Notes: generated by a model not told the origin, from the letters alone. Shown: positions 54,875 to 63,993, counted from the first letter of the stretch. The stretch: 64,000 bases of DNA from Novipirellula galeiformis (GCF_007860095.1 NZ_SJPT01000004.1:612729-676728); one strand, 5' to 3'. Numbers and translations are program-made.

Positions 54875-57181
54875 ATGCAGAACACGGAACCGGAACGACG
54901 GATTGCCTGCGTGGGGACCTTCCCGCCTCGTCAATGTGGGATTGCGACCTTTACTCAAGACCTTTGTCGGGCGATTGAAAGTCGAAACGATTCGGGACGG
55001 CATTGTCATGTGCTCGCGATCAATGACCGCGCCGAGCGATATGATTATCCCGCGAGCGTGCGGTTCGAAATCCGCCAACAACAGCCATCCGATTACCGTT
55101 TGGCGGCGGATTTTGTCAATATTCGCAACTGCGAAGTCTTGCTGCTGCAGCATGAGTATGGAATCTTTGGCGGAGATTGTGGCGAGCATTTGTTGGGCTT
55201 CCTGCGGAATGTGCGGATGCCGGTGGTGACAACCTTGCACACGGTGCTACCGGACCCATCGCCACAAATGCGAAGAGTGACGGAAGCGATCATCGAACAT
55301 TCTGACCGCCTCGTCATGATGAGCGAACATTCCGCGGCTTTGCTGCGTGATGTTTACAAGCTTTCCAACGACAAAGTCCGGATGATTCCGCATGGCATTC
55401 CGGATTTGCCATTCGTCGATTCGAGTTTCTACAAGGATCATTTTGGCGTCGAAGGGCGAACGGTGATGTTGACGTTCGGTTTGCTTTCGCCAGGAAAAGG
55501 AATCGAGTATGCCATTGGGGCGCTACCCAAATTGATCCCCCAGCATCCTGAACTCATTTACGTCATTCTGGGTGCGACCCATCCTCATGTTTTGCAAGAT
55601 CGTGGAGAAGAGTATCGCCATCAACTGCAACATATGGCCGAAGATCTAGGCGTGTTGGATCACGTGATGTTCATCAACCGCTACGTTGATTTGGCGGAAC
55701 TGTGCGAGTTCTTGATGGCCGCGGATATTTATGTCACGCCTTCGCTTGCAGAGCAACAGATCGCCTCAGGCACTTTGGCCTATGCGCTCGGCGCCGGCAA
55801 AGCGGTGGTCGCGACACCTTATGTTTATGCCAAGGAATTATTAGCCGAGGAACGTGGTCGCTTGGTGCCATTTCGTAATGCGGACGCGATCGCTCGCGAA
55901 GTCGGTTGGTTGCTCAGCAACGAACAAGAACAACAAGCGATTCGCAAACGAGCCTACCTGTATAGCCGCCAAGCGGTCTGGTCCGAGGTAGCGCAGCGCT
56001 ACTTGGAGGTATTCGACGAGGTGATTCATCAACCGTCGGTCGCCACTCGGCGATACCATGCGTATCGCGCGGATGCCACGTCACCACTGCACGCGGTTCC
56101 CGAAGTGAATGTTGCGGCGCTGCACTCGATGACTGATGATGTGGGGATGTTACAACATGCGAGGTTCACCATTCCCGATCGCAACCACGGATATTGCACC
56201 GACGACAATGCGCGGGCGCTGGTCGTCGCGCTGCAATCGTATGAATTGACCCAAGACGACGCGATGCTGAAATTAGCGCGGACGTACCTGAGTTTCGTGC
56301 ATCATGCGTTCAATCCAAATGCCGCTCGGTTTCGCAACTTCATGAGCTACGATCGCAGCTGGAAAGAGGAGATCGGTTCGGAAGATTCACACGCGCGAGC
56401 GTTATGGGGACTCGGGTCGGCCGTCTCGTTGGCGCGACACGACGGGTTCCGGGCGCTCGCGCTCGATTTGTTTGACCGAGCGGTCCATGTGACCGCCGAT
56501 TTCACCTCGCCGCGAGCTTGGGCGTTCACGTTGGTCGGTCTGCATGCGTACCTCCGCCGCTATGGCGGCGATAGTGACGTCAAGCGGATTCGCGAGAGTC
56601 TGGGCAACCGCTTGTACGACCAATTCCTGGCCAATGCTCAAGACGATTGGCCGTGGCCCGAAGACACTTTGACCTATTCGTGTGGCAAAATTCCGCATGC
56701 GCTGCTGTTGGCCGGCCAATGGATGCAACATGGCGGAATGATCGACATCGGACTTCGTTCACTCGATTGGTTACTGAAAATTCAGACCAGCGAGGGCGGG
56801 CACCTTTCATTGATCGGTAACCAAGGCTGGTTTCCACGCGGCGGTGCGAAGGCACCGTTTGACCAGCAACCGATCGAAGCCCATGCACTGTTGGAAGCGT
56901 GCTTGGAAGCTCACTCGGTGACCCAGGATGACCGATGGTTTGTCGAGGCTCGACGTTGTTTTGATTGGTATCTCGGACGCAACGATTTAGGGATTCCCAT
57001 CTACAACTACGAGACCGGTGGCTGCCGTGATGGTCTGCACGAAGAAGGTGTCAATGAAAATGAAGGTGCCGAATCGACGCTGGCTTGGTTGTTGTCGGTG
57101 CGGGCGATCCGAGCGGCAAAGTTAGTTGAGCAGATCGGGCAGAGCGAAACTTCAGCGGAGTTCGCAACCGATCAAGGATAG
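54875..57181 (+). CDS. GT4 glycosyltransferase fused to alpha/alpha-toroid domain
   Basis: 768 residues. Residues 1-395 are a GT-B family 4 transferase: VGTFPPRQCGIATFTQDLCR (acceptor side), MLTFGLLSPGKGIEYAIGAL, ELIYVILGATHPH and the donor site PSLAEQQIASGTLAYALGAG with VVATPYVYAKELLAEERGRL. After a linker, residues 410-750 form helical repeats ending in acidic or aromatic loops: HGYCTDDNARALVVALQSYE, WPWPEDTLTYSCGKIPHALL, EGGHLSLIGNQGWFPRGGAK and FDQQPIEAHALLEACLEAHS. This is the signature of an (alpha/alpha)6 barrel such as glycoside hydrolases or epimerases. gagg lies nine bases before ATG 54875. The gene faces a GH130 operon, so both probably handle one mannose-type glycan. Confidence 0.88.
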   Translation: MQNTEPERRIACVGTFPPRQCGIATFTQDLCRAIESRNDSGRHCHVLAINDRAERYDYPASVRFEIRQQQPSDYRLAADFVNIRNCEVLLLQHEYGIFGGDCGEHLLGFLRNVRMPVVTTLHTVLPDPSPQMRRVTEAIIEHSDRLVMMSEHSAALLRDVYKLSNDKVRMIPHGIPDLPFVDSSFYKDHFGVEGRTVMLTFGLLSPGKGIEYAIGALPKLIPQHPELIYVILGATHPHVLQDRGEEYRHQLQHMAEDLGVLDHVMFINRYVDLAELCEFLMAADIYVTPSLAEQQIASGTLAYALGAGKAVVATPYVYAKELLAEERGRLVPFRNADAIAREVGWLLSNEQEQQAIRKRAYLYSRQAVWSEVAQRYLEVFDEVIHQPSVATRRYHAYRADATSPLHAVPEVNVAALHSMTDDVGMLQHARFTIPDRNHGYCTDDNARALVVALQSYELTQDDAMLKLARTYLSFVHHAFNPNAARFRNFMSYDRSWKEEIGSEDSHARALWGLGSAVSLARHDGFRALALDLFDRAVHVTADFTSPRAWAFTLVGLHAYLRRYGGDSDVKRIRESLGNRLYDQFLANAQDDWPWPEDTLTYSCGKIPHALLLAGQWMQHGGMIDIGLRSLDWLLKIQTSEGGHLSLIGNQGWFPRGGAKAPFDQQPIEAHALLEACLEAHSVTQDDRWFVEARRCFDWYLGRNDLGIPIYNYETGGCRDGLHEEGVNENEGAESTLAWLLSVRAIRAAKLVEQIGQSETSAEFATDQG

Positions 57182-57430
57182 TCTCTTTTTTCATCGCCAC
57201 CCCAACAATCCGTTTTTGGCCGCAGGGGTTTAGTCGTACCAATTTAGATTGCCCGCACCGTTTAATCCCGTACCTTTTCATATCGTGTGCAACCCGGCGG
57301 CGGATCGTCTGAAGAACCGGGGGGACGTTATGGTTTGTCGCAGGGATGACCATCATGGTTTGTCCCATTGGAATTGTGCACGCTCCGCGGACGGTGACTC
57401 GCTGCGGATATACTACGGGGGCAGCCGATA

Positions 57431-57460
57431 CTTGCATGGCAGTACCCACCGCCATGCAAG
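57431..57460. terminator. Stem-loop, possible terminator
   Basis: Perfect 10-bp inverted repeat cttgcatggc (57431-57440) and gccatgcaag (57451-57460), loop agtacccacc, followed by tattatt. It lies 250 bp after the GT4 fusion gene in the convergent gap. Confidence 0.55.
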
Positions 57461-57478
57461 TATTATTCGATTGGCTTA

Positions 57479-57612
57479 ACGAACAAGTGACTTAACGAAC
57501 AAGTGACTGACGAACAAGTGACTGACGAACAAGTGACTGACGAACAAGTGACTGACGAACCAGTGACTGACGAACCAGTGACTGACGAACCAGTGACTGA
57601 CGAACCAGTGCG
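57479..57612. repeat. 15-bp tandem repeat, 8 copies plus partial
   Basis: One copy (57479-57493) is separated by a single extra base from seven perfect-phase copies of acgaacaagtgactg starting at 57495, ending with a partial copy at 57600-57612. The first five read acgaacaag, the last three and the partial acgaaccag, so the array has two sub-blocks. This implies an early point change followed by further duplication. Confidence 0.96.
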
Positions 57613-57671
57613 ATCGGATTGGAAGAACGATCTGTTGTTGAACCATACATGCCAATGGCGATGGAATGAAT

Positions 57672-59153
57672 TTATGGATGCAGTTCGTTTAGTAGTTTTT
57701 CCAACGACACCACGGCGACACCGGTCACCGAGTCGGACATGGCGTAGGGGATGAACAAACAATGATGGTGGGCGAGCGCGCCACAGGTATAGACGACATT
57801 GGGCACATAGCCTTCGCGTTCTTGTTCGTTTGGTGCAATCAGCGGTTCCTGCAAGGAGCCGATCACACGCAACGGATCATCGCGGTCCAACAACATCGCC
57901 CCAATGCAATACTTTCGCATCGGACCGACGCCATGGGTTAACAATAACCAACCTTCACTGGTTTCGATCGGTGATCCACAGTTTCCGATTTGCATAAACT
58001 CCCAAGGTTGTCGGGGGGCCCGTAGCATCTCGGCCGTTTCCCAGAACTGAATATTGTTGGAAAACATCAGGAACAGATTCTCGCCGTCGATTCGTGAACT
58101 CATGCAATAGTGTCCATTGACTCGCCGTGGAAATAATGCCATCCCTTTGTTCTGGACGACAGGGCCGTTGAGGGTATGAATTTTCAAATGGTGAAAGTCG
58201 CAAGTCTCCATCAATTGGGGTAAGACGTGAGTGCCGTTGTAGGCCGAGTAGGTTCCGAAATACCGCACACTGTGGTCGTCGTCGATGAACCGTACCAACC
58301 GCAAATCTTCGATGCCCATGCGGTCGTTGTCGCTCTGGGGAAAGACAACCAGCTCGGAAATATCCGCATCTTCATCGAGGCTAAGTTGATAGTTTTCGCG
58401 TGCCAGCCAGGTCATATTGTCGGCCGTTTCGCCGAGTAAATACAGGTCGGGATATTCGGCGTGGATATGTTCGATGGCGTGCTCAAGTTCGACCATCGTA
58501 AATGAATCGGGCAATCGATTCATGACTAAATCCATTACCGATTCATCTACGACCACTTCGCACAACTTGCGGCGAAACAACGCTTTCTCGTATCGACGAT
58601 CGGGTGATAATCGCATCCGATGTTGATGGGCCGCGGGCGGATCGAATTGAATGTGATGGCGGGGACCGATCGTGCCCGTTCGAAACACGATCGATGACAC
58701 ATGCCCTTCTCCGGTCGCGCGCAAACTCATAATGAATCGTAACGATTCTTCGTCGACGCCGGATTGGTCGGGATGCAAAACGATCGAAGGATTGAATAGA
58801 GCTGCCGATGCAAAGGCGTACTCCATCGTGAAATAGGCGCCGATCAACCGTTGTCGCGATGGTGTGAACTGCGCGAGTTCGGGGACGAGTTGAAGCGCTT
58901 GGCGAAAGTGATCGGTCCATTCGGAAAGCATGTCTTTGTGCCGCGCAGCAAATTCGGCTTGTACTTGGCGGAGGATCACTTGTACGCCCTCATCGGAAAG
59001 CTCGCTAACCCGATGGCAAACGCTCCGCACACGGGCTTCCCCACCGGGAAAGAATGGCCGCGTCACGACCCAGCGATCATCGGCGGTGAACTTGACCGAC
59101 AACCGTTGTACCAACGGACTGTCGCATGTATCAGAAACAGTTTCAGGAATCAT
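57672..59153 (-). CDS. GH130-family glycosidase/phosphorylase
   Basis: 493 residues. The five-bladed propeller of GH130 is indicated by NDRMGIEDLRLVRFIDDDHS (about 277, the GxEDxR block), VRYFGTYSAYNGTHVLPQL, VVQNKGMALFPRRVNGHYCM, GNCGSPIETSEGWLLLTHGV and the closing YVPNVVYTCGALAHHHCLFI. Family members phosphorolyse or hydrolyse beta-mannosides. The usual EDPR is EDLR here. About 150 N-terminal residues are extra to the core. Its first 11 bases overlap the 3' end of the Gfo/Idh gene, so it is the last gene of a four-gene minus-strand operon. The GT4 fusion gene converges on it. Confidence 0.9.
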   Translation of the reverse strand: MIPETVSDTCDSPLVQRLSVKFTADDRWVVTRPFFPGGEARVRSVCHRVSELSDEGVQVILRQVQAEFAARHKDMLSEWTDHFRQALQLVPELAQFTPSRQRLIGAYFTMEYAFASAALFNPSIVLHPDQSGVDEESLRFIMSLRATGEGHVSSIVFRTGTIGPRHHIQFDPPAAHQHRMRLSPDRRYEKALFRRKLCEVVVDESVMDLVMNRLPDSFTMVELEHAIEHIHAEYPDLYLLGETADNMTWLARENYQLSLDEDADISELVVFPQSDNDRMGIEDLRLVRFIDDDHSVRYFGTYSAYNGTHVLPQLMETCDFHHLKIHTLNGPVVQNKGMALFPRRVNGHYCMSSRIDGENLFLMFSNNIQFWETAEMLRAPRQPWEFMQIGNCGSPIETSEGWLLLTHGVGPMRKYCIGAMLLDRDDPLRVIGSLQEPLIAPNEQEREGYVPNVVYTCGALAHHHCLFIPYAMSDSVTGVAVVSLEKLLNELHP

Positions 59154-60300
59154 GGATGATGACTTCGCCGAGGGGAGAGCAGTTGGGTGCAGAGGATTGG
59201 CTCGCCAATCGGTTCGCCTGCACCGCCATACGCAAGGCTTCGCGGCTATGGAGCTCGGTGAGGCGGCGTTGGTGAGATGGCTCGCTGATACGTTTGAGTT
59301 GATCTTCCATCAACGCTCGCACCAACTCGCCGTAGCGGTTCATTTTGTCGCTGTCCTGGCCCGTCGAGATACGAATACGGCGATCGACGGGGAATGCTTC
59401 ATGTCGCCCGTGACAGACGCGTTGTTCGCCAAAGTATGATTCAAGGAGGTCGAGCGTCGCGTCGGGGAACAACGCGACAAGTTGTGCTTCGTCCGCATCG
59501 CTGACGATTGCATCGAGACTCAACCGCGTTGGAATCCAGCCATGCAGCGTGACGTCGCCGCGTTCAAAGACAATCCGAATCTCTTGTCGATCCATGCGGG
59601 CGGTTTGATGAAAGCCGTGATAAAAATTAACCAGGATCTCATCGCGATAACGGACACAGCACTGGACTTGATCTTCCTGCGCTCGCGGTTGCCGCAGGCA
59701 TCGTTGGGCCGCTACAACTTCGCCGTTGCCGAGCCAGCTCGCGAACAGATCAAAGAAGTGCACTCCATGTTCGACAAAAATGCCGCCGCTTTTCTCGGGA
59801 TCCCAAAACCAATGGTCCGTCGCGAGTTGTTCGTCGGAGGCGTAGTTCTCGAAGTAGCCATGTAGCGGTTTGCCGAGGATTTGGTTGGCGATCAGTTTGC
59901 CGACGCGGTCGGCCAGCGGATTGTAACGCTGGATCAGATTCGCCACCACAATCCGGTCGCTCGCCTTAGCAAACGCGATCATTTCATCGGCTTGAGCCAA
60001 GGAAAGCGCGAGGGGTTTTTCGCAAACGACATGCTTGTCGGCCGTTAGCGCTGCGATCGCATGGCGATGATGCAAGAATGGGGGCGAGGCGATGTAGACC
60101 AAGTCAACGTCGGGCCGCTGACAAAGCGAATCGACGCTGGGAGCGTCAATCAAACCAAAGTGTTTAGCGGCTCGCTCGGCGGCTGCTCGATTCGGATCGG
60201 AGACCGCGATTAAGTTCACATTCGGTATCTTCGCATATTGCTGCATGGCGTAGAATCCGAATCCACCACATCCGATCACACCGATTCCTAACTCGCCCAT
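59143..60300 (-). CDS. Gfo/Idh/MocA-family oxidoreductase
   Basis: 385 residues. GVIGCGGFGFYAMQQYAKIP is the NAD(P) site. VYIASPPFLHHRHAIAALTA with KHVVCEKPLALSLAQADEMI carries the family's EKP motif. WFWDPEKSGGIFVEHGVHFF is the substrate loop ending in the catalytic GxxxEHGxHxxD. These enzymes oxidise or reduce sugars, inositols or other polyols. It lies 24 bp after the 76-residue protein gene and overlaps GH130 by 11 bp. Sugar substrate unknown; partnership with GH130 suggests mannose derivatives. Confidence 0.92.
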   Translation of the reverse strand: MGELGIGVIGCGGFGFYAMQQYAKIPNVNLIAVSDPNRAAAERAAKHFGLIDAPSVDSLCQRPDVDLVYIASPPFLHHRHAIAALTADKHVVCEKPLALSLAQADEMIAFAKASDRIVVANLIQRYNPLADRVGKLIANQILGKPLHGYFENYASDEQLATDHWFWDPEKSGGIFVEHGVHFFDLFASWLGNGEVVAAQRCLRQPRAQEDQVQCCVRYRDEILVNFYHGFHQTARMDRQEIRIVFERGDVTLHGWIPTRLSLDAIVSDADEAQLVALFPDATLDLLESYFGEQRVCHGRHEAFPVDRRIRISTGQDSDKMNRYGELVRALMEDQLKRISEPSHQRRLTELHSREALRMAVQANRLASQSSAPNCSPLGEVIIHDS

Positions 60301-60324
60301 CGTTTCCTCGTTCCATGCTTGGGG

Positions 60325-60555
60325 TTACCGCTCGGAATTGTGATTCACTCGCCTGGGTCGCGCGGTGGGCCATTCGCGATCATCGCTCACTTCCAATTGC
60401 TCCAACACTTCGTTGGCATCCTCGTAGCTGTGATACGGACCGGGATCAATCAATTGCCCTCCTTGGGTGGCAGCAGCATCCTCGGCAGATTGCCCGGTGA
60501 TCAGTTCAATCACTTCAAATCCATCTTCGACTTCGATAACGGCAAACGAATGCAT
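60325..60555 (-). CDS. Small acidic protein of unknown function
   Basis: 76 residues, MHSFAVIEVEDGFEVIELIT followed by DPGPYHSYEDANEVLEQLEV. aagga seven bases before ATG 60555 is a good ribosome-binding site. It is set between CBS and Gfo/Idh genes with gaps of 36 and 24 bp, so it is a real operon member. The first half looks like a two-strand beta hairpin with a helix (a ubiquitin- or wing-like size). No family recognised. Confidence 0.7.
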   Translation of the reverse strand: MHSFAVIEVEDGFEVIELITGQSAEDAAATQGGQLIDPGPYHSYEDANEVLEQLEVSDDREWPTARPRRVNHNSER

Positions 60556-60591
60556 GACAGATCCTTGATTGAAAATGCGACCACGTTCGAC

Positions 60592-61089
60592 TCATCCCAT
60601 GATGAAGCGGTGGTTGATGATTTGGTGGACATCGACGGGAAACCGCTCCACATCTTTTCTGCGGATCCAATCGCGATAGTATCGATCGAGCGATTGCAAA
60701 ATGTCGCGTCGACTGACGATGCCAAGCAGGTTTTGATCCTGAACTACCGGAAGATGCCGATAGTGATGGCTCGTGAAGATCGAGGTGAGTGCAAAGAGGT
60801 CGGTTTCGGAGCCGACACAGACCGGATGCTTCTTCATGATCGTCTCGGCTCGCTGCGGCGGACTTGGGCTGCCGTAGAACAACTCGTTGCTCATGAATTC
60901 CAGACAATCACTTTCGGAAAGAAAGCCCAACAACCGTTGATGCTCGCCTTGCGAATCCACGACTGGAACGCTCGACAATTGATGTTTGAGTAGAAAGGTA
61001 ACAATCTCGTCTAACTTCATCGCCGGACCAATCGTCTGGATATGCGAAGTCATGATTTCCGCGGCGTTGGGAGCGGGTTCGATATTCAT
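60592..61089 (-). CDS. CBS-pair domain protein
   Basis: 165 residues, two CBS repeats. The first is AAEIMTSHIQTIGPAMKLDE to LLKHQLSSVPVVDSQGEHQR and LLGFLSESDCLE. The second is AETIMKKHPVCVGSETDLFA to SHHYRHLPVVQDQNLLGIVS with SRRDILQSL. The arrangement binds adenine nucleotides (AMP, ATP, SAM) and typically senses energy state. aaagg precedes ATG 61089 by eight bases. It is the first gene of the operon with the small protein, Gfo/Idh and GH130, which suggests it signals or gates glycan metabolism by energy charge (inference). Confidence 0.92.
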   Translation of the reverse strand: MNIEPAPNAAEIMTSHIQTIGPAMKLDEIVTFLLKHQLSSVPVVDSQGEHQRLLGFLSESDCLEFMSNELFYGSPSPPQRAETIMKKHPVCVGSETDLFALTSIFTSHHYRHLPVVQDQNLLGIVSRRDILQSLDRYYRDWIRRKDVERFPVDVHQIINHRFIMG

Positions 61090-61662
61090 GGCGTTCGCCT
61101 TTCATCCGGCGGGATGCAGTTCAAAATTCGACCAGCCTAAACGAGCAAAAACCGCGCCCAACGGATGACCACGCGGCACCGCTCCGAGATCACCAACGCG
61201 AACGCATCGCAGCGAGGATCGATTGGCGTTTTTGGAGAGCGTCGTGGAAGTGGTAGAGACGATCGTCGTTGCGGTACGCGATACCGCGTGATCAAGACCG
61301 CGTGATCAAGACCGCGTGATCAAGACTGATTGCGAAGTTTTGCCGTCAAAGGTTTTTTTTCTTTGTCACCGTGATCAAAACTTGTGAGACGAATCATGAA
61401 TGATCTCCGCTGCGGTTGTGCCCAATAGCACACCCCAAAAGCGTCGACTCGGATCATTTCCACGCGGTATAGGCTTTGCTGTTTTTTGTTAGCGGCAAAG
61501 TGAGGCGATGAGATTCTTAAACTCGCTGAGATTTTCAGGCTAGCATTGTGTAGCGAAGGGGGGTGATGAAAGCGATCGACTTTGCAACCGAGCGTGACGA
61601 AATGGTGAAACGCCAGATCGAGGCTCAAACGGTCTGCGTGGTTTCTTCTACAATCAGCAAGC
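61090..61662. other. Divergent intergenic gap, 573 bp
   Basis: Between the CBS operon and the last membrane protein gene. It contains a 14-bp tandem array at 61283-61324. A minus-strand open frame (61320-61745) runs into the next gene antisense and shows no motif. Otherwise empty to my eye. Confidence 0.55.
61283..61324. repeat. 14-bp tandem repeat, 3 copies
   Basis: Three perfect copies of accgcgtgatcaag (61283-61296, 61297-61310, 61311-61324). Each contains the palindrome tgatca. Confidence 0.95.
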
Positions 61663-63993
61663 ATGCGTTCCAAAGATCCAAACATCAAATCGACCACCGC
61701 TCGTCCTAGACGTGATTCCGGTAGGGCTTCACCCCATCCCGCCACTGCACCTCGTTTTGAGTACGGGTGGCAATGGTTGGCGATATTGTTTCTGGGCGTC
61801 TTCGCGTTTCAGCCATTCTCGGCGGATGATTTTTGGTGGCAACTCAGCCGTGGGCGTGAGGTTGTCGGCGGATCGATCACGCCGAGTCGTTCGCTGCTGA
61901 CACTCGAAACCTTGGCCGAAGCGGACTGGCTTGGCGGATTGCCGGCTTTTTCCGTCTTTCAACTTCTGGGCGGAAACGGGTTGATGTTGTGCCGGGTGCT
62001 GTTGGTCGGCGGAGGCTTAGCGTGGTTGCTCGCTCCGCCGCGGTCGGGCGGGATGGTTCATCCGTGGGTTTGGTTCGTCGTGACGCTCGCGATGCTCACG
62101 CTGGCGGAGCGTTTTGACATGCTGCCCCCCATGTTCGACTGTTTGGCGATTCTGGTACTGGTGGGATTGATGCACCGAAAACCGGGGGAGCCTACCGGCG
62201 CGGTTCCCTGGCCCAGCAAGGGACGCAAGCATGCCGCATCGATGGTGACCGCCGCGGGGTTGTTCGTCGTTTGGAGTAATCTCTCGCCGGCGATTTTGGC
62301 AGGCTTGGTCGGATGGTTGGCGTTTACGTTCGCGGCCTCTTTGAGCGGGGATCCAGGCCGTCGTGCAAACTGGGGTTTGGCAATCTTGATGCTGGCTGGC
62401 GGCTGCATCAACCCTCGCGGCGTGTTCGCTTGGTCAGATTCATTTTCGGCGATCGTGCCGGCATGGCGAAACCATCCTTCATTGCTGGCCGGTACGCCAT
62501 GGCGACCGCTGTTTGAAGGGCTGCCGAATCAGGCGGCGATTTTATTTTTGGTGCTCACCGCGATTTGGGTTGCCACTGCAACGTTGAATCGACAGCGAAT
62601 CCCTCGAGGGCTGTTTTGTTTCGCATGGATGCAGTGGTTGGCATGGTCGTCGCTTTCGAATGTCCCTCTGGCAACGACATGGCTGGCTGCCGATATTTTA
62701 TTTACCTGGCATCGCCGCGGCGCGTGGACGATTTCCACTTTGGGCTGGTCGCGATCACGACGGATCGGCTTGCTCGTAGCGCCGCTGGTGATCGCGGTGG
62801 CACCACCGCTCAGTGGATTGCTTGGGACACTGGGATGGGGGATCGATGTAGGGCTCGACAATCGGATGTTGCGAATCGCCTTGGAACCGACTCGTCCCTA
62901 TGGAACGGCGTTTGCCGATGACACGCGGAGTGGTGGGATGTTGGCATGGGAAATCCCCCAGCTTCGCGAACCCTCCGCGGCAAGCGACTCGCCCCCGCTG
63001 CAACTGCAGGATGTCGCGCTGCGAGCGGTGATCACGGGCCGTTTTGCCGAGCACCGCCGCGTGATCGACGACCTGCGCCAGCAGCGGCTGATGAGTTATT
63101 GGTTGACGGACGGTTCTCGAGGTGGATATTGGCTGGCGCTGGAACGTCGCAAGACGACGTTGTTGGTTGTCTCGAGTCGTGACAGCGAGTTGATTTACGG
63201 ATTGGAACCGTCGATTTGGAAGCCGCTCTCACTTGATTCACCGGTGATCCCCTATGCTGCCGCTGGTGATGAGCACTACGCTCGTCAGATGGTCGAGACG
63301 CTCACTCACCGTGAGATCGTCGAGTTTCAAAATTGGCAATATTCATTTCCAAATTCGACCGGATCGCTTTTCGATCGCGATCGCTGGGGGGCCATCTCCG
63401 TGATCGTCAACGCCGATCAAGCGTACCGCCAAGCGGAGGTCTTTCGTGCCATGGGACTGCGATATGCCGCCCTGCGCGTGTTATGGGTCGGACGCGAGGC
63501 GTTCCCCGAGTCGGTGCCGTTGGCCTGCGCGATGACTCGCTGTCAAACCGAATTGGCGGAGGCTGAAATTGCCGCTACGGGCCGCCCCAGTTGGTTTCGT
63601 TACTTTGCCGCAACGGAAGCCCTCGCAAGGGATGCTTGCTCACCGTCACTCGAAGTGAAATTGGAAGTGCAGAACAAATCGATCGTTCCCGGTTGGGTTG
63701 CCCCCCAAAAAACAGAGCGGAACGACACGCTTCGTAACCGCGTGGCTGCGTACTTGCAACAGGGACCGCAGGCGTTGATGGTGTTGACGGACTTTCAAAC
63801 GTCGCGCGGCATCGAGCACGCCCAACTCATGTATGCTGGACTATGCGGAGCGATTGAGCTGGGGAACCCTGCGATGGCCGAACGCTACCTAACATGGTTT
63901 ACCGACAACCCGCCCACCGGCGTGTTACAACGATTAGTCGAAATGCGTTTTCGCGAACTGCACCCTCAGCCGACTTCGGATGACGAGTCGTGA
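61663..63993 (+). CDS. Large multi-pass membrane protein, uncharacterised
   Basis: 776 residues. A basic N-terminus is followed by about ten helices in the first 400 residues (WQWLAILFLGVFAFQPFSAD; LMLCRVLLVGGGLAWLLAPP; MVTAAGLFVVWSNLSPAILA), with FSADDFWWQLSRGREVVG in the first extracytoplasmic loop. An acidic pair in the first loop is a feature of GT-C-type membrane glycosyltransferases (ArnT/PMT/GT39-like), so this may be one. The last 350 residues are soluble, with helical TPR-like text. It ends seven bases before the window edge. No family certain. Confidence 0.82.
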   Translation: MRSKDPNIKSTTARPRRDSGRASPHPATAPRFEYGWQWLAILFLGVFAFQPFSADDFWWQLSRGREVVGGSITPSRSLLTLETLAEADWLGGLPAFSVFQLLGGNGLMLCRVLLVGGGLAWLLAPPRSGGMVHPWVWFVVTLAMLTLAERFDMLPPMFDCLAILVLVGLMHRKPGEPTGAVPWPSKGRKHAASMVTAAGLFVVWSNLSPAILAGLVGWLAFTFAASLSGDPGRRANWGLAILMLAGGCINPRGVFAWSDSFSAIVPAWRNHPSLLAGTPWRPLFEGLPNQAAILFLVLTAIWVATATLNRQRIPRGLFCFAWMQWLAWSSLSNVPLATTWLAADILFTWHRRGAWTISTLGWSRSRRIGLLVAPLVIAVAPPLSGLLGTLGWGIDVGLDNRMLRIALEPTRPYGTAFADDTRSGGMLAWEIPQLREPSAASDSPPLQLQDVALRAVITGRFAEHRRVIDDLRQQRLMSYWLTDGSRGGYWLALERRKTTLLVVSSRDSELIYGLEPSIWKPLSLDSPVIPYAAAGDEHYARQMVETLTHREIVEFQNWQYSFPNSTGSLFDRDRWGAISVIVNADQAYRQAEVFRAMGLRYAALRVLWVGREAFPESVPLACAMTRCQTELAEAEIAATGRPSWFRYFAATEALARDACSPSLEVKLEVQNKSIVPGWVAPQKTERNDTLRNRVAAYLQQGPQALMVLTDFQTSRGIEHAQLMYAGLCGAIELGNPAMAERYLTWFTDNPPTGVLQRLVEMRFRELHPQPTSDDES

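Larger units (their letters stand above)
57182..57671. other. Convergent intergenic gap, 490 bp
   Basis: Between the GT4 fusion and GH130 genes. The right part is the 15-bp tandem array at 57479-57612. Left of it, cttgcatggcagta / gcaag-type inverted words around 57431-57461 (cttgcatggc ... gccatgcaag) form a 10-bp stem. No gene supported; the open frame over the array is only its translation. Confidence 0.6.

Noticed and set aside
57503-57754. Open frame encoding TDEQV/TDEPV repeats
   Set aside because: It is only the translation of the 15-bp tandem array and then runs antisense into GH130.
61320-61745. Minus-strand 141-residue frame
   Set aside because: Starts inside the plus-strand membrane-protein gene and ends in a tandem array; no conserved text.
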